In this document: positions 1 through 10,894 of the stretch, one piece after another
Position numbering within the stretch: position 1 is the stretch's first letter
How the letters are laid out: each line of letters starts with the position of its first letter
Origin: an uncultured Verrucomicrobiota bacterium
GTDB taxonomy: Bacteria > Verrucomicrobiota > Verrucomicrobiia > Limisphaerales > UBA1096
Direction of reading: 5' to 3'
Assembly: GCA_913045395.1 (NCBI GenBank)
Contig: CAJWPV010000009.1
Span: 1-13,537 of the forward strand
Length of the DNA: 13,537 bases
Made by a program: the position numbers and the translations under genes
Notes under the pieces: model-generated
What the model saw: only the letters and a program-made list of their open reading frames with translations
The model's database searches: none
What the model was told of the DNA's origin: nothing

Positions 1-3102
<3,102 letters not shown>

Positions 3103-4539
3103 TCAGGCGAAAATGTCGCCCACCACATGGCCGTGAACATTTGTCAGGCGGCGTTCGATCCCGTTGTGGTAGTAGGTCAGTTTTTTGTGATCGATCCCCA
3201 TGAGGTGGAGCACGGTTGCGTGGAAGTCGTGCCAGTGAACCGGATTTTCAACCGTCTTCCATCCGATCTCATCGGTCTGCCCATAGCTGTACCCGGCCTT
3301 CACGCCGCCGCCGGCAATCCAGCATGAGAAACCGTATTTGTTATGGTCTCGACCAGGGCCTACCTGGTCGGCATTCGACTGGGCAAAAGGCGTTCTCCCA
3401 AACTCCGTGGTGAACAGCACCAGCGTATCGTCGAGCATACCGCGCTGCTTGAGGTCGCGAAGCAGGCCGGCGATCGGCTTGTCGATCCGGCCGGCCTCGG
3501 TCGAGTGGTTGTCCTGCACATTCTCGTGCGCATCCCAGCTCGCGCGGGGCGAGCCGCCGATCGGGCCGCCGGAGTAAATCTGCACGAACCGCACTCCGCG
3601 CTCGAGCAATCGCCGCGCTAGCAGGCAGCGGCGTCCGGCATCCTCGGTGCGACTTTCCTCCATGCCATACTGGCGACGGATGTGTTCCGGTTCGCCGTTG
3701 ATGTCGCTCACTTCCGGCACGGACAACTGCATGCGGGCCGCAAGTTCGTAGCTGCGCATGCGGCTGCTCAACATCGTATCGGCTCCGCGGTGGTCGGCGT
3801 TGCGGGCGTTCAGTTTTTGAAGGAATGCGCGCGCTGCGGCGTCCGAGCCTTTAGGCTGCTCGATGGCCGGGAAGAGATCTCGCACCGGCGTCTTGCCGCT
3901 CCGCAACTCGACCCCCTGATGCTGCGACGTGAGAAACCCGCTGGACCAGTTGGACGCCCCGCCATTGGGCCCGCCGCGTCCGTCGCTCAACACGACGAAG
4001 GCCGGCAACGACTCGGTGTCGCTGCCCAGCCCGTACGACACCCAGCTGCCGACCGACGGAAATCCGTTAAACTCAAAGCCGCTATTGGCGAAAAACAACG
4101 CCGGCGTGTGGTTGGCCGAATCGGTGGTCATCGAGCGGATGACCGTCATCTCGTCGGCCATCCCGGCGATGTGCGGGAACATGTCCGACAACCAAAGCCC
4201 GCTTTGGCTACGCGGTTTGAATTGAAAATCGCTTTTCCGTAGCAGGCCGACCTTGCCGAAGAAAATGTCCGGCTTTTCACTCGAGCCAAGCGGCTTGCCA
4301 TGGGCCTTGTCCAGCCCAGGCTTGTGGTCGTACGAGTCGATGTGGCTCAACCCTCCGACGAGGCTGATATGGATCGCCCTCTTGGCCCGTGGCGCGAAGT
4401 TTGGGAAGACCTTCTGGCTAGGCGAACCCGCCCGGGCCGAGCTGTCGCGGGCGAGCAGGCTCGCGAACGCCGTGGCACCGATCCCCCGGACACCCCAGTT
4501 GAAAAACTTGCGTCGATCAATTGTTTTGACATCGTTCAT
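3103..4539 (-). CDS. DUF1501 family protein, Tat-exported, sulfatase/alkaline phosphatase-like fold
   Basis: A 478-residue DUF1501 protein, a family found in quantity in Planctomycetota and Verrucomicrobiota and thought to share the alkaline phosphatase/sulfatase fold; its substrate is unknown. The N-terminus has a twin-arginine signal (DRRKFFNW at 8-15, then a small-residue hydrophobic stretch to about 30 and a likely cleavage site near ARAG), so it should be exported folded. Family motifs visible: GGLSHIDSYDHKP (62-74), DAHEN (336-340), TTEFGRTPF (377-385), GRDHN (396-400) and HWHDFHATVLHLMGIDH (435-451). Their Asp and His residues are candidates for metal binding. The ATG lies one base after the stop of the upstream PSCyt1/DUF1553 gene (TGA-C-ATG), indicating translational coupling. 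The two families are regularly encoded side by side, which suggests they act on the same substrate or complex. The biochemical role is not established. Confidence 0.93.
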   Translation of the reverse strand: MNDVKTIDRRKFFNWGVRGIGATAFASLLARDSSARAGSPSQKVFPNFAPRAKRAIHISLVGGLSHIDSYDHKPGLDKAHGKPLGSSEKPDIFFGKVGLLRKSDFQFKPRSQSGLWLSDMFPHIAGMADEMTVIRSMTTDSANHTPALFFANSGFEFNGFPSVGSWVSYGLGSDTESLPAFVVLSDGRGGPNGGASNWSSGFLTSQHQGVELRSGKTPVRDLFPAIEQPKGSDAAARAFLQKLNARNADHRGADTMLSSRMRSYELAARMQLSVPEVSDINGEPEHIRRQYGMEESRTEDAGRRCLLARRLLERGVRFVQIYSGGPIGGSPRASWDAHENVQDNHSTEAGRIDKPIAGLLRDLKQRGMLDDTLVLFTTEFGRTPFAQSNADQVGPGRDHNKYGFSCWIAGGGVKAGYSYGQTDEIGWKTVENPVHWHDFHATVLHLMGIDHKKLTYYHNGIERRLTNVHGHVVGDIFA

Positions 4540-4540
4540 G

Positions 4541-7500
4541 TCAGTTCAGAATAACAAATTCGTTGCTGTTGAACAGGGAACGGCAGAGCGTGACGAGGCC
4601 GTATTGCCCGGCCAAGCGCTTGGCCAAGCGCAGTTCTTCGGCGTCCGGCGCGCGCTGGTAGGCATCGAGGAACACTCGCTTCACCTGCTCGTCGAGTCTG
4701 CCCTTCTCAAGCACTTGTACCCGGTCTGCCATCGCCCGGGCCTTGTTCAAAATGAATTCGTTGTTCAACAACGCCAGCGCCTGCAGCGGGGTGGTCGTCA
4801 CGCCGCGGCGTGGCGCGGTGGTCGAAGGATCCGGGCAATCGAACGTATCGAGAACCGCACTGCGCCCGCCGCGCGGACTGAAGCGGTAAACCGTGCGTCG
4901 GTTGTACTCGTCGCCCTTCGGATAGATCGGCGCGTAGTAGGTGGTGCCGTTGTTGGGCGTGATGGATACGTCGCGAAAACCGGGACCGCCCATCTTGGGA
5001 TTGAGCTTGCCGGAGACGGCGAGCACGGCGTCGCGCAACGACTCGGCGTCGAGCCGCACCGGCGACTTCCTCCAGAGCAGTCGATTCTCCGCATCCAACG
5101 CCAGCCCGTCCTCGGACGGCGCAGTCGCCTGGCGATAGGTGTTCGAGGTCACGATCAGCCGGTGCATTGCCTTGAGCCGTCTTCCGTTGGCGACAAACTC
5201 GGATGCCAGCCAGTCGAGCAGCTCCGGGTGACTGGGCCGGCCGCCGTTGAACCCGAAATCGTTCGGCGTCTCCACGATGCCGGTGCCGAAGTGGTAGTGC
5301 CACAGGCGGTTGACGATCACGCGGTTGAACAACGGATTTTCCGGGTCCGTGAGCCAGTACGCCAACCGTTTGCGGCGCTCTGAGTCGGGCGCGTCCGGCT
5401 GGATGCCAAAGTCGCTGCTCAGTGAGCGCAACGCGGCGACAGCTCCGGGATGAACGACCTCGCCCTCGTCCATCGCGTTGCCGCGCTTGAGCAGGCGCAC
5501 CGTGCCAGGGTTGCCCCGGGCGGCGACGGTGTAGACTTTCATCTGCGACCCGTTGCCCAGCTCCTTTTCGCGGGCGGCCAACGCCGCCAGTTGATCCTTC
5601 AGCTCCTTCCGCCGTTCCTGGTCCGCTTGGCTAAGCGCGGCGGCCAGCTCCTGTTCGCCGACAAACGAGCTCTGCACCCCGGCCGAGGCCGCGACCTCGT
5701 CGGGGGCCAGCGCCCGCTCGTAAAGCTGGGCGCGATGAATCTTGCCCTTAAGGTAATTGTTGCCGCCGCCCTTGTGCCGCATCCCGAAAATGATCTGCGA
5801 GTTGCCAGCCGGGAATTTCCACATTCCAGTCTTGTAGGGTTTGCCATACGGCACGCCGTTGCGATAGCCGATGATCGTGCCGTCCTCCTGATACACTATG
5901 GCCACATGGACCGGCTGCTGGTGCGCTTCGTTTTCCTCCAGCCCGCCGAATGACTGCGTGCGGACGTGGCTGTTGCTGCCGGCCATCCAGAGCCGGGACT
6001 CGCGCTCGGCAAACACGATCGTGTCAAACTGCGCACCGGAAAGATTCTGCACGCCGATCACACCACCGCCTTTTTGATTCAGGTCGCCCAGCTCCACCCA
6101 GGCCTCTAGTGTCTTTGCCTGGAACTGCTCCCTGGTCGGCTTCGTCTCGACCCAGGACGCGTTGCCGTCCACGACCAGCGCGCCGCCGGAAACCCGGGCA
6201 CTGCCCTTGGCCATGCCGTGCATCTCACCGAGGCTGTCCCGCAGGTCGGTATCGAACTCCCACCGGGCCAGCGGCTTCGGCGGATCGGCCTTCGGCGGCT
6301 TGTCGCCCTGCTTGCGTCTGGCTAGGGCGGCCTCGCGACCGCGGTTCTCGATCCCGGCCAACTTCTCGCTCAGTACGGCAACTTGTTTTCGAAGCGCCTC
6401 ACGTTGGTGCGCCAGTTCGGGATCGGAGACGTTGCGTTCACCGTGGAATACCCCGGCAATCGCCGACGTCAACTGGTAGTATTCTTTCTGCCGAATGGGA
6501 TCAAACTTGTGGTTGTGGCAGCGCGCACAATTGACCGTGAGCCCGACAAACGTCTGCCCCACCGTGCCGACAATCTCCTCCAGCTCATCCTGACGCGCGG
6601 TTTTTTTCATGAACTCGCTACCACCCACGACTGTGTTGTGCAACCCGGCGACAAGGAAACCGACCGCCTTTTGCCCGGCCGGGTCGCCAGGTTTTAGCAC
6701 ATCCCCGGCGACCTGCATGCGCACGAATTTATCGTACGGCATGTCGTCGTTCATTGCGTTAATGATCCAGTCGCGATACGGCCAGAGATTGTTGCGGGCG
6801 TTGTTCCTCTCAAAACCGTCGCTCTCGCCAAACCGCGCGAGATCCAGCCAGTGCCTCCCCCAGCGCTCGCCGTAGTGCGGCGAACCTAGCAGGTTATCGA
6901 CCACCTTGCGGTACGCGGCATCAGTCGGATTGTTAACAAACGCGGCGACCTGTTCCGCCGTCGGTGGCAGGCCGGTCAGGTCAAAATACAAACGCCGGAT
7001 TAACGCCCGCGGATCCGCCGGGGCGCTGGGTTTCAACTGGGCCTTCTCGAGCTCAGCAAGGATGAATGCGTCGATCGGGTTGACCACCCAATTCTGCGAC
7101 GTAACCGTCGGTTGGCCGGGCCGTTTCACCGGCTGCAGCGACCACCAATCGTACCCTCCGCGTTTGGCTGTAGTTAACCGAAACGGATCGAGCTCCGCAT
7201 TGGCCCCCCACTTGGCCCCTCCCGTGATCCAGTCTCGGAGCAGATTCTTCTCCGCTTGGCGAAGCGGGTGGTCCGGCGGCATTTCATCCTCCGATACCTT
7301 TTTCCAGAGCAGGCTCTCGCCCGGCTTGCCGGCCACCACCGGGGAGCCATGTTCCCCCCCCTTCATCGCCGCCTCGCGTTGGGACAAATCCAATTTGCCC
7401 TTTAGATCAAAACCGTTGTGGCACTCGAGGCAATGCCGAACCAGCAGCGGTGCCACCTTGTGGTCAAACTCCACTGCAGCAACAGAAACGCCGGCCGCTG

Positions 7501-7558
7501 ATTCGAGCAGAACCAGAACCAGCCCCGACAAAAGATTGCGGTACCCACTCAGTTGCAT
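4541..7558 (-). CDS. PSCyt1-DUF1549-LamG-DUF1553 secreted cytochrome-like protein
   Basis: A 1005-residue multidomain exported protein of the planctomycete cytochrome family. Order: N-terminal hydrophobic signal (about 8-28), PSCyt1 domain with a c-type heme motif CLECH (43-47) and a later Met-containing MPPDHPL (93-99), DUF1549/PSCyt2 (about 155-375) with a second CxxCH (CARCHNHKFDP, 344-354), a charged coiled-coil-like stretch (about 383-412), a LamG/concanavalin-like domain (about 430-625), a second coiled-coil-like stretch (about 635-668), and DUF1553/PSD1 (about 700-985; NRLWHYHFGTGIVETPNDFG, PRRGVTTTPLQALALLNNEF). LamG domains usually bind carbohydrate, so a role at a polysaccharide outside the cytoplasm is plausible, but this is inference. 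ATG at 7558 is the only start giving a signal peptide directly before PSCyt1; no clear Shine-Dalgarno precedes it. It forms a two-gene unit with the DUF1501 gene one base downstream. Heme attachment is predicted only from the motifs. Confidence 0.93.
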   Translation of the reverse strand: MQLSGYRNLLSGLVLVLLESAAGVSVAAVEFDHKVAPLLVRHCLECHNGFDLKGKLDLSQREAAMKGGEHGSPVVAGKPGESLLWKKVSEDEMPPDHPLRQAEKNLLRDWITGGAKWGANAELDPFRLTTAKRGGYDWWSLQPVKRPGQPTVTSQNWVVNPIDAFILAELEKAQLKPSAPADPRALIRRLYFDLTGLPPTAEQVAAFVNNPTDAAYRKVVDNLLGSPHYGERWGRHWLDLARFGESDGFERNNARNNLWPYRDWIINAMNDDMPYDKFVRMQVAGDVLKPGDPAGQKAVGFLVAGLHNTVVGGSEFMKKTARQDELEEIVGTVGQTFVGLTVNCARCHNHKFDPIRQKEYYQLTSAIAGVFHGERNVSDPELAHQREALRKQVAVLSEKLAGIENRGREAALARRKQGDKPPKADPPKPLARWEFDTDLRDSLGEMHGMAKGSARVSGGALVVDGNASWVETKPTREQFQAKTLEAWVELGDLNQKGGGVIGVQNLSGAQFDTIVFAERESRLWMAGSNSHVRTQSFGGLEENEAHQQPVHVAIVYQEDGTIIGYRNGVPYGKPYKTGMWKFPAGNSQIIFGMRHKGGGNNYLKGKIHRAQLYERALAPDEVAASAGVQSSFVGEQELAAALSQADQERRKELKDQLAALAAREKELGNGSQMKVYTVAARGNPGTVRLLKRGNAMDEGEVVHPGAVAALRSLSSDFGIQPDAPDSERRKRLAYWLTDPENPLFNRVIVNRLWHYHFGTGIVETPNDFGFNGGRPSHPELLDWLASEFVANGRRLKAMHRLIVTSNTYRQATAPSEDGLALDAENRLLWRKSPVRLDAESLRDAVLAVSGKLNPKMGGPGFRDVSITPNNGTTYYAPIYPKGDEYNRRTVYRFSPRGGRSAVLDTFDCPDPSTTAPRRGVTTTPLQALALLNNEFILNKARAMADRVQVLEKGRLDEQVKRVFLDAYQRAPDAEELRLAKRLAGQYGLVTLCRSLFNSNEFVILN
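4616..4631. repeat. 16-bp perfect palindrome with TTGGCCAA core
   Basis: GCGCTTGGCCAAGCGC is the longest example of a palindrome that recurs through the window (cores at 1340, 2824, 4620, 9613, 10648, 10785, 10875 and 10887). Here it lies in the coding sequence of the DUF1553 domain and encodes part of AKRLAG. Whether it is a protein-binding site or a product of codon and oligonucleotide bias is not known. Confidence 0.5.
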
Positions 7559-7685
7559 AACAAAAAAGGTGCCCGAGAAGTTGCACGAAGATCGCCCTCC
7601 ATCAAAGCGATTTTTCCGCTAGGATTCGAAATAAATGCGCGGGCGAACAAAACGGGAATTGAAATATGAAGGAGGGTAAACGGTT

Positions 7686-7769
7686 GTTTGGAGTCCGGCA
7701 CTCCGCAGCGCCTTGGAATGTTGGAATCAAAAAGTGGTGGCGCGCTTCGCTTGTCACCTCACTCCAAAC
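7686..7769. repeat. Palindromic REP/MITE-like element
   Basis: The outer arms are a perfect 9-bp inverted repeat, GTTTGGAGT (7686-7694) and ACTCCAAAC (7761-7769). A second nested pair, GCGCC (7708-7712) and GGCGC (7739-7743), lies inside, with less regular pairing between them, so the whole of about 84 bases can fold into one long imperfect hairpin. From memory, verrucomicrobial genomes contain many non-coding palindromes whose ends read like TTTGGAGT...ACTCCAAA; that this copy belongs to such a family is inference from resemblance. No transposase or target-site duplication is evident. A single structured RNA is the alternative. Confidence 0.55.
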
Positions 7770-7808
7770 GGCAGCAAACCCATCTTTAAGAATTGAAGCA
7801 TTTTTCCC

Positions 7809-7844
7809 GCTTTGCAGAAGGGATTGCCTGCGCTTGGGCAAAGC
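7809..7844. repeat. Inverted repeat, 7-bp arms
   Basis: GCTTTGC (7809-7815) and GCAAAGC (7838-7844) are exact inverted copies separated by 22 bases. It lies 30 bases downstream of the tRNA-Ser 3' end on the minus strand and could be an RNA processing or stabilising hairpin. Read on the minus strand it is followed by GGGAAAAA rather than a T tract, so it is not a standard intrinsic terminator. With arms this short, chance cannot be ruled out. Confidence 0.3.
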
Positions 7845-7874
7845 TAATTGATGCGGCAAAAGGGGGAAAAGAAG

Positions 7875-7964
7875 TGGCGGAGAGAGAGGGATTCGAACCC
7901 CCGATAGGCGTTAACCTATACTCCCTTAGCAGGGGAGCGCTTTCAACCACTCAGCCATCTCTCC
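7875..7964 (-). tRNA. tRNA-Ser (anticodon GCU)
   Basis: The minus strand folds into a class II tRNA: acceptor GGAGAGA (7964-7958) pairs with TCTCTCC, the D arm contains the usual GCTGAGTGGTTGAAAGC, and the anticodon arm is CTCCC-CTGCTAA-GGGAG with anticodon GCT (7930-7928), reading AGC/AGU. A long variable arm (ATAGG/CCTAT) is typical of serine tRNAs, followed by a T arm with TTCGAAT. The discriminator is G, as expected for seryl-tRNA synthetase, and the 3' CCA is encoded (7877-7875). It lies 46 bases downstream of the mutS stop on the same strand. A TTGACC in that upstream region (8005-8000) could be a -35 box, but no good -10 follows, so read-through from mutS is possible. Confidence 0.97.
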
Positions 7965-8010
7965 GAGCGGGCCCGACAGCTTGGGCAAGTGCTCGGCCGG
8001 GGTCAAGGCA

Positions 8011-10596
8011 TCATTGGCCTGCGAAGAGATCCAGTTGTGGCGCAGGCTCGATCTGGCGGAGCTTTTTGCGCTCGACACTCTGCCGCGAGACGTAGCGTGT
8101 GCCGCCGTCGGGTGAAAGCTCAGTGTCCTCGAGATTTCGCAGGATGGCCTTGGCTCGCTCGATGACCGGCTTGGGCACGCCGGCCAGACGCGCGACGTGG
8201 ATGCCGTAACTCTTGTCCGCGCCTCCTTCGGCGATCTTGTGCAGGAACACGATCTGTTCGTTCCACTCGCGCACGGCGACGTTGAAGTTGCGCAGGCGAA
8301 GCAGCCGGTCGGCTAGCTCGGTCAGCTCGTGGTAGTGCGTCGCGAACAGTGTCTTGGCGCCAACCTGGTTGTGCAGATGCTCGACGATCGACCACGCCAG
8401 GCTCAAGCCGTCGAACGTGCTCGTGCCGCGTCCAACCTCATCGAGCACGACGAGGCTCCGGTCGGTGGCGTTGTTGAGAATGTTCGCCGTTTCGGTCATC
8501 TCAACCATGAAGGTCGATTGGCCGCGCGACAGGTCGTCGCTTGCGCCGATGCGGGTGAAGATGCGGTCGACCAAGTCCACCCGCGCGTGCTTGGCCGGCA
8601 GAAACGAGCCTGTGTGTGCTGTCAACGCCAGCAGGGCCACCTGCCGGATGTAAGTGCTTTTGCCGGCCATGTTTGGTCCGGTGATGACGGCGATCTGTTG
8701 GCTGTCGCTCTCGAGTTGGGTGTTGTTCGGCACAAACGGCTCGCCGACCATCGACTGCTCGAGTACGGGATGGCGGCCCTCGTCAATTTGCAGTATGCCC
8801 TCGTCGCGCACCTCGGGACAAACGTAGCCGCGCAGCCGCGCGACCTCGGCGAAACCGGCCAGCACGTCGAGCTGCGCCAGCGCCGAGGCGATTTTCTGAA
8901 TCTGCCGCAGCGACTGGAGCACCTGCTCACGCACGCGCTGGAACAATTCGTACTCGAGCTTTTGGCTGCGCTCCTCCGAGCCGAGAATTTTACCCTCCAT
9001 CTCCTTGAGTTCCGGCGTGATGAATCGCTCCGCATTGGCAAGGGTTTGCTTGCGTGTGTAGTGCTCCGGCACTTTGTCGAGGTTCGTTTTGGTTACTTCG
9101 ATGAAATAGCCAAACACAGAATTGAACCGCACCTTAAGCGAGGTGATGCCGGTTTTTTCCGACTCTTCTTTTTGGAGCTGTGCTATCCAATCCTTGCCCT
9201 CCGTCGCGCCGCTACGGAGCTCGTCAAGCGCCGGGTCGAAGCCTTTGCGAATGATGCCGCCGTCCTTGAGAGCCATCGGCGGGTCATCGACGATCGCCCG
9301 GGAAATCAGGTCGGTCACCTCGGGCAACTCGTGCAATTCGCCGCCCAACTCGCTCAACAATGGTGGCAGGCCGTCCGGCTCGGCGTCGTCGAAAATCTCC
9401 TCGCTCAGCGTTGGGGCGATGGGGTCGACGCCGCTTTGGGCATCGGCGATCAAGCCGCGCAGCAATGGCAACCGGTCAAGCGCGCCGCGCAACTGCACCA
9501 AGTCGCGGGCGTTGCCGGAGCCGATGCTCAACCGGCTGATCGTCCGCTCGAGATCGCGCACCTCTTGCAGGCTTTCGCGGAACCGGTCCAGCGCCGGACT
9601 GTTGTGGATGAATTGGCCAAGCGCCTCCTGCCGCCGCCGAATCGCCTCGACGGACGATAGCGGTTGCGACAGCCAATCGCGCAAACGCCGCGCCCCCATC
9701 GGTGTCGAGGTGCGGTTCAGCGCGGCGTAAAGCGTCCCCGGCTTGGCCGCCTCGCGATGCAGCGGTTCGAGGATTTCGAGATGCTTCAGCGTCGCCGCGT
9801 CGAGCACGAGGTAGTCAGCGACCTCGTAAAAAGTCAGCCGCGTGAAGTGGGTCACGTTGCGCCGCAGATGTTGGCTGACGTAATGAAGCGCGCCGCCGGC
9901 CGCACCGATCGCCGCCGTGTGGCCCTTGAGTCCGAAGCCGTCGAGCGCAGCGACCTTGAAATGATCCTTCAGCGTGAACTCCGCCGTCTCGATGGCGAAC
10001 ACCCAGCCTTCGTAGCCGTTGAGCACGCTGACATTCGGCCCGATCAACCCGGCCATGTGCTGTGACTCCTCCGGGTAAATCACCTCGCCCGGATTGAGGC
10101 GCTCCAGCTCCGCGATCATGGCGTTTTCATCTTCCAACTCGGCGACCTTGAAATCGCCGGTCGTCAAATCAATCGCCGCCACGCCAAATTGGCCGCCGGA
10201 AACGCTCACGGCGACGAGGAAATTGTTCCGCTCCGCCTCGAGCATCCGCTCGTCGAAGTGTGCACCCGGGCTGAGGATCTGTGTGATCTCGCGCTTGACC
10301 AGTTGCCCCGGCCTGGCCGTCTCGACCTGATCGCAGACCGCGACTTTTCGCCCGGCCCTGAGTAGCTTGGAGAGGTAATTGCCGGTGGCGTGGTACGGAA
10401 TGCCGCACATCGGCGTGTCACCACGCTTGGTCAGCGCGACGTTGAGGATGCCAGCCGCCTCCTGCGCATCCTCAAAGAACATCTCGTAAAAATCACCAAG
10501 CCGAAACAGCAGAATCGTCCCGGCTGGCAGTTGACTTTTGCACTGCCGGTACTGGGCCATCATCGGGGTTAGTTTCGTCTCTTTTGGCACGGGCAA
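8011..10596 (-). CDS. mutS: DNA mismatch repair protein MutS
   Basis: MutS recognises base mismatches and small loops and, with MutL, starts strand-directed repair. The mismatch-binding domain carries the Phe-X-Glu motif (GDFYEMF, Phe36 and Glu38 from the chosen start, the same numbers as in E. coli). The connector and lever domains follow, then the ABC-type ATPase with Walker A GPNMAGKST (about 640-648), the signature region DDLSRGQSTFMVEM, Walker B LVVLDE (about 715-720) and ATHYHEL. The extreme C-terminus reads QLDLFAGQ, matching the beta-clamp-binding pentapeptide consensus. The open frame continues far upstream into ltaE, but family N-termini begin 10-12 residues before TPMM. TTG at 10596 is chosen because GAGGA sits 6 bases ahead; GTG at 10590 is the main alternative, while ATG 10563 would lose conserved residues. 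About 861 residues, close to E. coli (853). The gene lies 61 bases after ltaE on the same strand, probably in the same transcript. Confidence 0.96.
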   Translation of the reverse strand: MPVPKETKLTPMMAQYRQCKSQLPAGTILLFRLGDFYEMFFEDAQEAAGILNVALTKRGDTPMCGIPYHATGNYLSKLLRAGRKVAVCDQVETARPGQLVKREITQILSPGAHFDERMLEAERNNFLVAVSVSGGQFGVAAIDLTTGDFKVAELEDENAMIAELERLNPGEVIYPEESQHMAGLIGPNVSVLNGYEGWVFAIETAEFTLKDHFKVAALDGFGLKGHTAAIGAAGGALHYVSQHLRRNVTHFTRLTFYEVADYLVLDAATLKHLEILEPLHREAAKPGTLYAALNRTSTPMGARRLRDWLSQPLSSVEAIRRRQEALGQFIHNSPALDRFRESLQEVRDLERTISRLSIGSGNARDLVQLRGALDRLPLLRGLIADAQSGVDPIAPTLSEEIFDDAEPDGLPPLLSELGGELHELPEVTDLISRAIVDDPPMALKDGGIIRKGFDPALDELRSGATEGKDWIAQLQKEESEKTGITSLKVRFNSVFGYFIEVTKTNLDKVPEHYTRKQTLANAERFITPELKEMEGKILGSEERSQKLEYELFQRVREQVLQSLRQIQKIASALAQLDVLAGFAEVARLRGYVCPEVRDEGILQIDEGRHPVLEQSMVGEPFVPNNTQLESDSQQIAVITGPNMAGKSTYIRQVALLALTAHTGSFLPAKHARVDLVDRIFTRIGASDDLSRGQSTFMVEMTETANILNNATDRSLVVLDEVGRGTSTFDGLSLAWSIVEHLHNQVGAKTLFATHYHELTELADRLLRLRNFNVAVREWNEQIVFLHKIAEGGADKSYGIHVARLAGVPKPVIERAKAILRNLEDTELSPDGGTRYVSRQSVERKKLRQIEPAPQLDLFAGQ

Positions 10597-10647
10597 ACGG
10601 TAGTCCTCGCGCCGAACGCGGTCGAGGGGAAGATATCCACAGCCCGC

Positions 10648-10894
10648 TTGGCCAAGGTCAGAGTGCCTGCTCGAAGGCGGTGACCACTTGGCCGACTTCT
10701 TCGGCTGTGACAGTGAGATTGGTGACCGCGCGGAGCGTGTGTGGACCCGTAGCCAGGAGGCGAATGCCTGCATTGTCGAGCCGCTTGGCCAAGTCGCCGG
10801 CATCGCGCTCGACGGTGCCAATGAAGAGCATGTTCGTTTCCGCTCCGTCGGCATCGATCTTGAGCCAAGGCAGCTTGGCCAAGCCGTTGGCCAA
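10648..10894. repeat. Cluster of four TTGGCCAA palindromes
   Basis: Four copies of the octamer lie at 10648-10655, 10785-10792, 10875-10882 and 10887-10894. The third extends to GCTTGGCCAAGC. The last three are in the 3' end of ltaE, where in the frames used they often encode Leu-Ala-Lys; the first is in the ltaE-mutS spacer, where protein coding cannot explain it. Confidence 0.5.

Larger units (their letters stand above)
7559..7874. other. Intergenic region between PSCyt1-type gene and tRNA-Ser
   Basis: This 316-base stretch has no convincing gene. Short ORFs exist on both strands (7602-7859 minus, 7666-7851 plus), but they run through the palindromic repeats and have no family-like composition, so I treat them as spurious. 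The sequence is less GC-rich than its flanks (for example 7612-7680). It should hold the promoter of the minus-strand cytochrome-like gene (upstream of 7558) and the transcript end after tRNA-Ser, but I see no convincing -35/-10 pair and no stem with a T tract. It contains two repeats listed separately (7686-7769 and 7809-7844). Confidence 0.6.

Noticed and set aside
4253..5383. 376-codon open frame on the plus strand
   Set aside because: It spans the reverse complement of both the DUF1501 and DUF1553 genes, crosses their junction and has no recognisable domain.
7809..7844. Inverted repeat as an intrinsic terminator for mutS-tRNA-Ser
   Set aside because: The stem is not followed by a T tract on either strand, so it was kept only as a repeat of unknown role.
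7602..7859. 85-codon minus-strand ORF between the cytochrome-like gene and tRNA-Ser, and an overlapping plus-strand ORF at 7666-7851
   Set aside because: Both run through the palindromic repeats, their composition is not protein-like, and neither has a supporting ribosome site or motif.
8329..9660. 443-codon open frame on the plus strand
   Set aside because: It is antisense to mutS across its lever and ATPase domains; it shows no family motifs and reflects codon bias of the real gene.
10633..10641. DnaA-box-like ATATCCACA in the ltaE-mutS spacer
   Set aside because: It is a single site with one mismatch to TTATCCACA, with no cluster, AT-rich region or dnaA/dnaN neighbour, so an origin is not supported.
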